Source: Streptomyces iakyrus (GTDB lineage: Bacteria; Actinomycetota; Actinomycetes; Streptomycetales; Streptomycetaceae). From it: DNA of 64,000 nt. Location of the stretch: positions 124,001-188,000 of the forward strand of contig NZ_JNXI01000020.1 of the NCBI RefSeq assembly GCF_000717055.1, in the 5' to 3' direction. The first letter of the stretch is position 1. Each line of letters begins with the position of its first letter. Shown here piece by piece: positions 61,210-64,000 of this stretch. A program made the position numbers and the translations under genes. The notes beneath the pieces were generated by a model. The model was not told the DNA's origin. It saw only the letters and a program-made list of their open reading frames with translations, and made no database searches.

Positions 61210-61848
61210 TCACTGCCCAACGCGGCCGTCGACCCGTTCGCGCAGGAGGTCGGCGTGGCCGCAGTGCCGTGCGTACTCCGCGATCTGCGCGACCAGGATG
61301 TCGCGGAGCTGGACCTGCCCGCCGGGTTCGGGGCCGTAGTCGGAGAAGCCGGTGTTGCGCGTGGAGAGGTCGGTGACGCCGGCCAGCCAGCGGTCCGTGC
61401 GCTCGCACTCGGCACGCCACTGCCGCCAGGCCTCTTCCACGACCGCCGGGTCGGCGACGGCACCGTTGAAGTCACCGTCCCGGTCCTCCTCCGTCCGGTA
61501 CAGCTTCGGCGCGTCCTCGCCGGCCATCACCCGGCGGATGTGCCGCTCGTCCTCCGTCAGGTGCCGCACCAGTCCGAGCAGCGACATCGTGGACGGCGGG
61601 CAGGACCGCCGGGCCATCTGCTCGGCGTCCAGGCCCGCGCACTTCATCTCGAAGGTGAGGCGGTAGTTGCGCAGGTAGTCGAGGAGGATGCCGCGCTCGT
61701 CGACCGGCTGGGTGTCGGTCTCGCGAGGGTCGTCGTCGGGGTCGACCCACATGTCGGGGTAGACGGTGGCCTTCGTCCAGCGCGTCGTGTCCGAGGTCGC
61801 TGACGCGGTGGATGCCGCTCGTTCGCCGGTGTGTTCGCCTGAGACCAT
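61210..61848 (-). CDS. DinB/DUF664 family protein
   Basis: 212 aa from ATG 61848 (ATG 61884 is in frame). Four-helix DinB fold: LLDYLRNYRLTFEMKCAGLDAEQMARRSCPPSTMSLLGLVRHLTEDERHIRRVMAGE, and IAEYARHCGHADLLRERVDG. Histidines at the ends of helices 2 and 4 (VRHL, RHCGH) form the usual metal site. Related proteins are thiol-dependent transferases, some using mycothiol. Specific substrate unknown. Confidence 0.85.
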   Translation of the reverse strand: MVSGEHTGERAASTASATSDTTRWTKATVYPDMWVDPDDDPRETDTQPVDERGILLDYLRNYRLTFEMKCAGLDAEQMARRSCPPSTMSLLGLVRHLTEDERHIRRVMAGEDAPKLYRTEEDRDGDFNGAVADPAVVEEAWRQWRAECERTDRWLAGVTDLSTRNTGFSDYGPEPGGQVQLRDILVAQIAEYARHCGHADLLRERVDGRVGQ

Positions 61849-61983
61849 GCGGGCATGGTGGACCGGGCAGCGCGCGGCCGCCACCGAATATCCCGGGGGC
61901 GGGCGGGGGCAGGAAGGCGGCGACCCCCGGGGCGGCCCAGCACTGACCCAGCCGCGATCGCGGCGCCGGGCTATGGTGCCGTC

Positions 61984-62535
61984 GTGACCGGCGCTGCGGG
62001 GCCTCCCCTCCTCTTCCTCGACGTCGACGGCCCGCTCCTCCCGTTCGGATCACCGTCCGTTCGGTCACCGACCGCTGCGGCCGGCTCTCCGGCCCGCCCC
62101 GATCGGGAGAACCCCCTGCTGGAGCGGCTCGACCCCGGGCTGGGCCCGCGTCTGCTGGCTCTCGACTGTCAGCTCGTCTGGGCGACGACCTGGATGGAGG
62201 AGGCGAACGAGGTCGTCTCTCCCCTCGTCGGACTGCCGCGACTGCCCGTGGTGGAGTGGCCGGCCCACGGCGCCGACCAGAGCCCGAACGGCCTGCACTG
62301 GAAGACCGGCCCCCTCGTCGAGTGGGCCGGCGGCCGGCCGTTCATCTGGGTCGACGACGAGATCGGCACGATGGATCACCTGTGGGTCGAGGCGAGTCAC
62401 CCCGGGCCGTCCCTGCTGCATCGCGTCGACCCGGCCGCGGGCCTCGTGGACGCCGACTTCCGCGCCCTCGCGGCCTGGCTCCGTCGACCGCCTGCCCCCT
62501 GTCCCCCCTCCGCTACGTCCGGTCCAACGCCGTGA
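61984..62535 (+). CDS. HAD-like hypothetical protein
   Basis: 183 aa from GTG 61984. It begins PLLFLDVDGPLLPFG, a HAD nucleophile motif DVDGPL, and later has LVWATTWMEEAN and PFIWVDDEIG, equivalent to motifs II and IV. This is the compact HAD group common in Streptomyces, probably a phosphatase. The C-terminal tail after LRRPPAP is low complexity and overlaps the stop end of the opposite small membrane gene. Confidence 0.72.
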   Translation: MTGAAGPPLLFLDVDGPLLPFGSPSVRSPTAAAGSPARPDRENPLLERLDPGLGPRLLALDCQLVWATTWMEEANEVVSPLVGLPRLPVVEWPAHGADQSPNGLHWKTGPLVEWAGGRPFIWVDDEIGTMDHLWVEASHPGPSLLHRVDPAAGLVDADFRALAAWLRRPPAPCPPSATSGPTP

Positions 62536-62713
62536 AGACGGCCAGGCACAGGGTGAGGCTGGCGGCGAACGCGATGCCGCAGCGGGACAGGGCCGCCGGC
62601 ACCGCGGCCCCCTCCCAGCGGGCGAGGGCGAAGGCGATCGCCGCGGCGACGAGGGAGAAGAGGACGGCCACCGCCAGCGCGAGCAGCAGCAACGCCGGGA
62701 AGGTGTGTTTCAT
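62513..62713 (-). CDS. Small two-helix membrane protein (66 aa)
   Basis: ATG 62713. KHTFPALLLLALAVAVLFSL-VAAAIAFALARW and IAFAASLTLCLAVFTAL give two TM helices. Its start abuts the GAF/GGDEF relic on the other strand. Unknown function. Confidence 0.6.
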   Translation of the reverse strand: MKHTFPALLLLALAVAVLFSLVAAAIAFALARWEGAAVPAALSRCGIAFAASLTLCLAVFTALDRT

Positions 62714-64000
62714 GGGGGCACCGCCTGGGTCGCGGCGGTCCTCCTGCGTCACGCCGCCGAGCGGGCCTTCCAGGACGCCGACCTGTCGGTCGCCGCCGAG
62801 TTCGCCACCCGCAGCGCGCTCGCCATCGACAAGAGTCACAACCTCCAGGCCGCGGTCCAGGGTCTGCATCTCGCCCGCAGTCTCGCGGACACTCTGCAGA
62901 TCGTCGCCGACGGAGTCGTCACCGGTCTCGGCTACGAGCTGGCGTGCGTCAACCTCGTCCGCCCGGACGGCGATCTCGTGGTCGCCTCCTTGGCGGGCGA
63001 CTCCGCCGCCGAGGCCCTCCTCACCGGCCGTGCCGGCTCGCGCGCGTCCTGGGACCGCAGGCTGAGCATGGGCGAGCACTGGGGCGACCTGGTGTTCATC
63101 CCGCACAGCGAGGGCTGGGTCCTCGACGACGACGACGTCCCGCAGTGGTACACCGACGGCCCCGCCCCCCGCTTCGAGGACGAGTGGCACCCGGCCGACC
63201 GCCTCTTGAGTACGCCTTCCAGGCCGCCATCGCGATCAGCAACGCGCGGCTGCGCACGAACATGCAGCGCGCCCTGGTCAGACTGGACAGGGAGCAGCAG
63301 ACGCTGCGGGCCAGTGAGGAGTCCTTCCGGCAGGCCTTCGAGTACGCGCCCAACGGCATGGCCATCGCCGAGCTGGGCGGTGACCAGAACGGCCGCATCC
63401 TCCGGACGAACGACGCGCTGTGCCGCATGCTGGGCCGCCCGGCCTCCGTCATGCGCCGCTACGCGTTCTCCGACTTCGTCCACCCCGAGGACATCGGCGT
63501 CCTGCTCCGCACCAGCGCCGAGGGCGGGCGCGCGGAACTGCGCCTCGGGCGCCGCGACGGGACGTTCCTGTGGGTGTCGATGCGCAACAGCGTCGTCGCG
63601 GACGAGGCCGACGGCCCCCGCTTCCTGCTCACGCACGTCGAGGACATCGAGGAGCGCAAACAGCGCGAGTTCGATCTCGCCCACCGCGCCTCGCACGACG
63701 CCCTCACCGGCCTGCCGAACCCCGCCGAGCTGCACGCCCGTATCGACGCCCGGCTCTGCGCACTCCGGGAGCACGGGTCCGACACCGCGGGAGGGGTCGC
63801 CGACCCCTTCCTCGGCCACGCCGACCCGGCCGCGACCATCCACACTCATGTCCGGGCCCCCGTGGGCGACGCCGACACCCACGGCCTGGCCGTGCTGTTC
63901 TTCGCCCTCCGCGACTTCAAGGCGATCAACACGCGCTTCGGGCACGACGCGGGGGACGGCGTCCTCGTCGAGGTCGCCCGACGGCTCGGTGAGGCCGTGC
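62714..64000 (+). pseudogene. Second GAF-PAS-GGDEF (CdgB-like) copy: start-less, deleted and catalytically degraded; runs off the window
   Basis: No start codon is available. The frame opens inside an unrelated GAF-like fragment (TAWVAAVLLRHAAERAFQDA) that joins at LARSLADT to a CdgB-type GAF. The GAF keeps the segment missing from the 12 kb copy (DLVVASLAGDSAAEALL to IPHSEG), but at about 63210, after ADRL, a net 124 nt are missing relative to that copy, shifting the frame. The PAS then continues (RQAFEYAPNGMAIAELGG). In the GGDEF domain the metal-binding CDLDGFK is changed to FALRDFK. The remainder is outside the window. Confidence 0.83.

Noticed and set aside
62513..63190. 226-aa minus-strand ORF covering the small membrane gene and the GGDEF relic
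   Set aside because: Only the last 66 residues (from ATG 62713) look like protein; the rest is antisense to the relic.

Overview
This 64 kb window is chromosomal DNA from a Streptomyces species. It has very high GC, GTG/TTG starts are common, genes are often joined by 4-bp stop/start overlaps, and the gene content and order (otsA/otsB, nagKA, cdgB-type GGDEF gene, terD, msiK, rlmB-cysS-ispF-ispD-carD, phoR/phoP-phoU, the SCO4226-type nickel protein) match what I recall of the S. coelicolor region around SCO4226 to SCO4295. The core chromosome is interrupted by a low-GC accessory region and a roughly 20 kb actinomycete integrative and conjugative element (AICE) in a tRNA-Thr gene.

Layout. 1-9.7 kb holds thrC under a SAM-I riboswitch, gpgS, otsA and otsB (trehalose), and an N-acetylglucosamine locus (orphan sugar-binding lipoprotein divergent from nagK-nagA, with two DasR-type sites between them), then a PfkB-type kinase and a secreted I36-type inhibitor. 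9.7-21.6 kb holds ordinary core genes: a CBM-type membrane protein, a GAF-PAS-GGDEF gene broken in its GAF domain, a flavin reductase, a GNAT gene that has lost its start codon, arfB, terD, an M1 lipoprotein peptidase, a pentapeptide protein, a FAD oxidoreductase, a SoxR-box-controlled quinone reductase and an APH(6)-like kinase.

21.6-43.5 kb is mobile DNA. A 49-bp copy of the 3' part of tRNA-Thr(TGT) at 23271-23319 repeats the end of the intact tRNA at 43447-43520. Integrase remnants on the left side (an integrase 3' tail at about 23212-23270 and an internal fragment at about 24969-25037) suggest that several related elements have accreted. The low-GC cargo comprises two unrelated membrane proteins, a soluble Ser/Thr kinase in an operon with a TIM-barrel/TGT-like zinc protein, and a convergent PD-(D/E)XK-like nuclease with an internal winged helix; this trio is my best candidate for an undescribed defence system. 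The AICE backbone follows: GntR and HD genes, XRE and NUDIX genes, a DUF6284-to-DUF2637 operon, a TraB/FtsK-type translocase, a GACAAG repeat cluster (candidate clt), a PrimPol and a partner ATPase (replication), a dense TGACGCA array (candidate origin), xis and int.

43.5-64 kb is core again: a DUF3224/WYL-regulator pair with a clear operator, msiK, a nucleotidyltransferase, a DoxX protein, rlmB, cysS, ispF, ispD, carD, a lipoprotein, phoP-phoR with PHO-box repeats before divergent phoU, a 51-aa Cys-rich ORF, a DUF4242 nickel-type protein, an ECF42 sigma factor with its YciI partner, a DinB protein, a HAD-like protein, and finally a second, independently deleted GAF-PAS-GGDEF copy running off the end.
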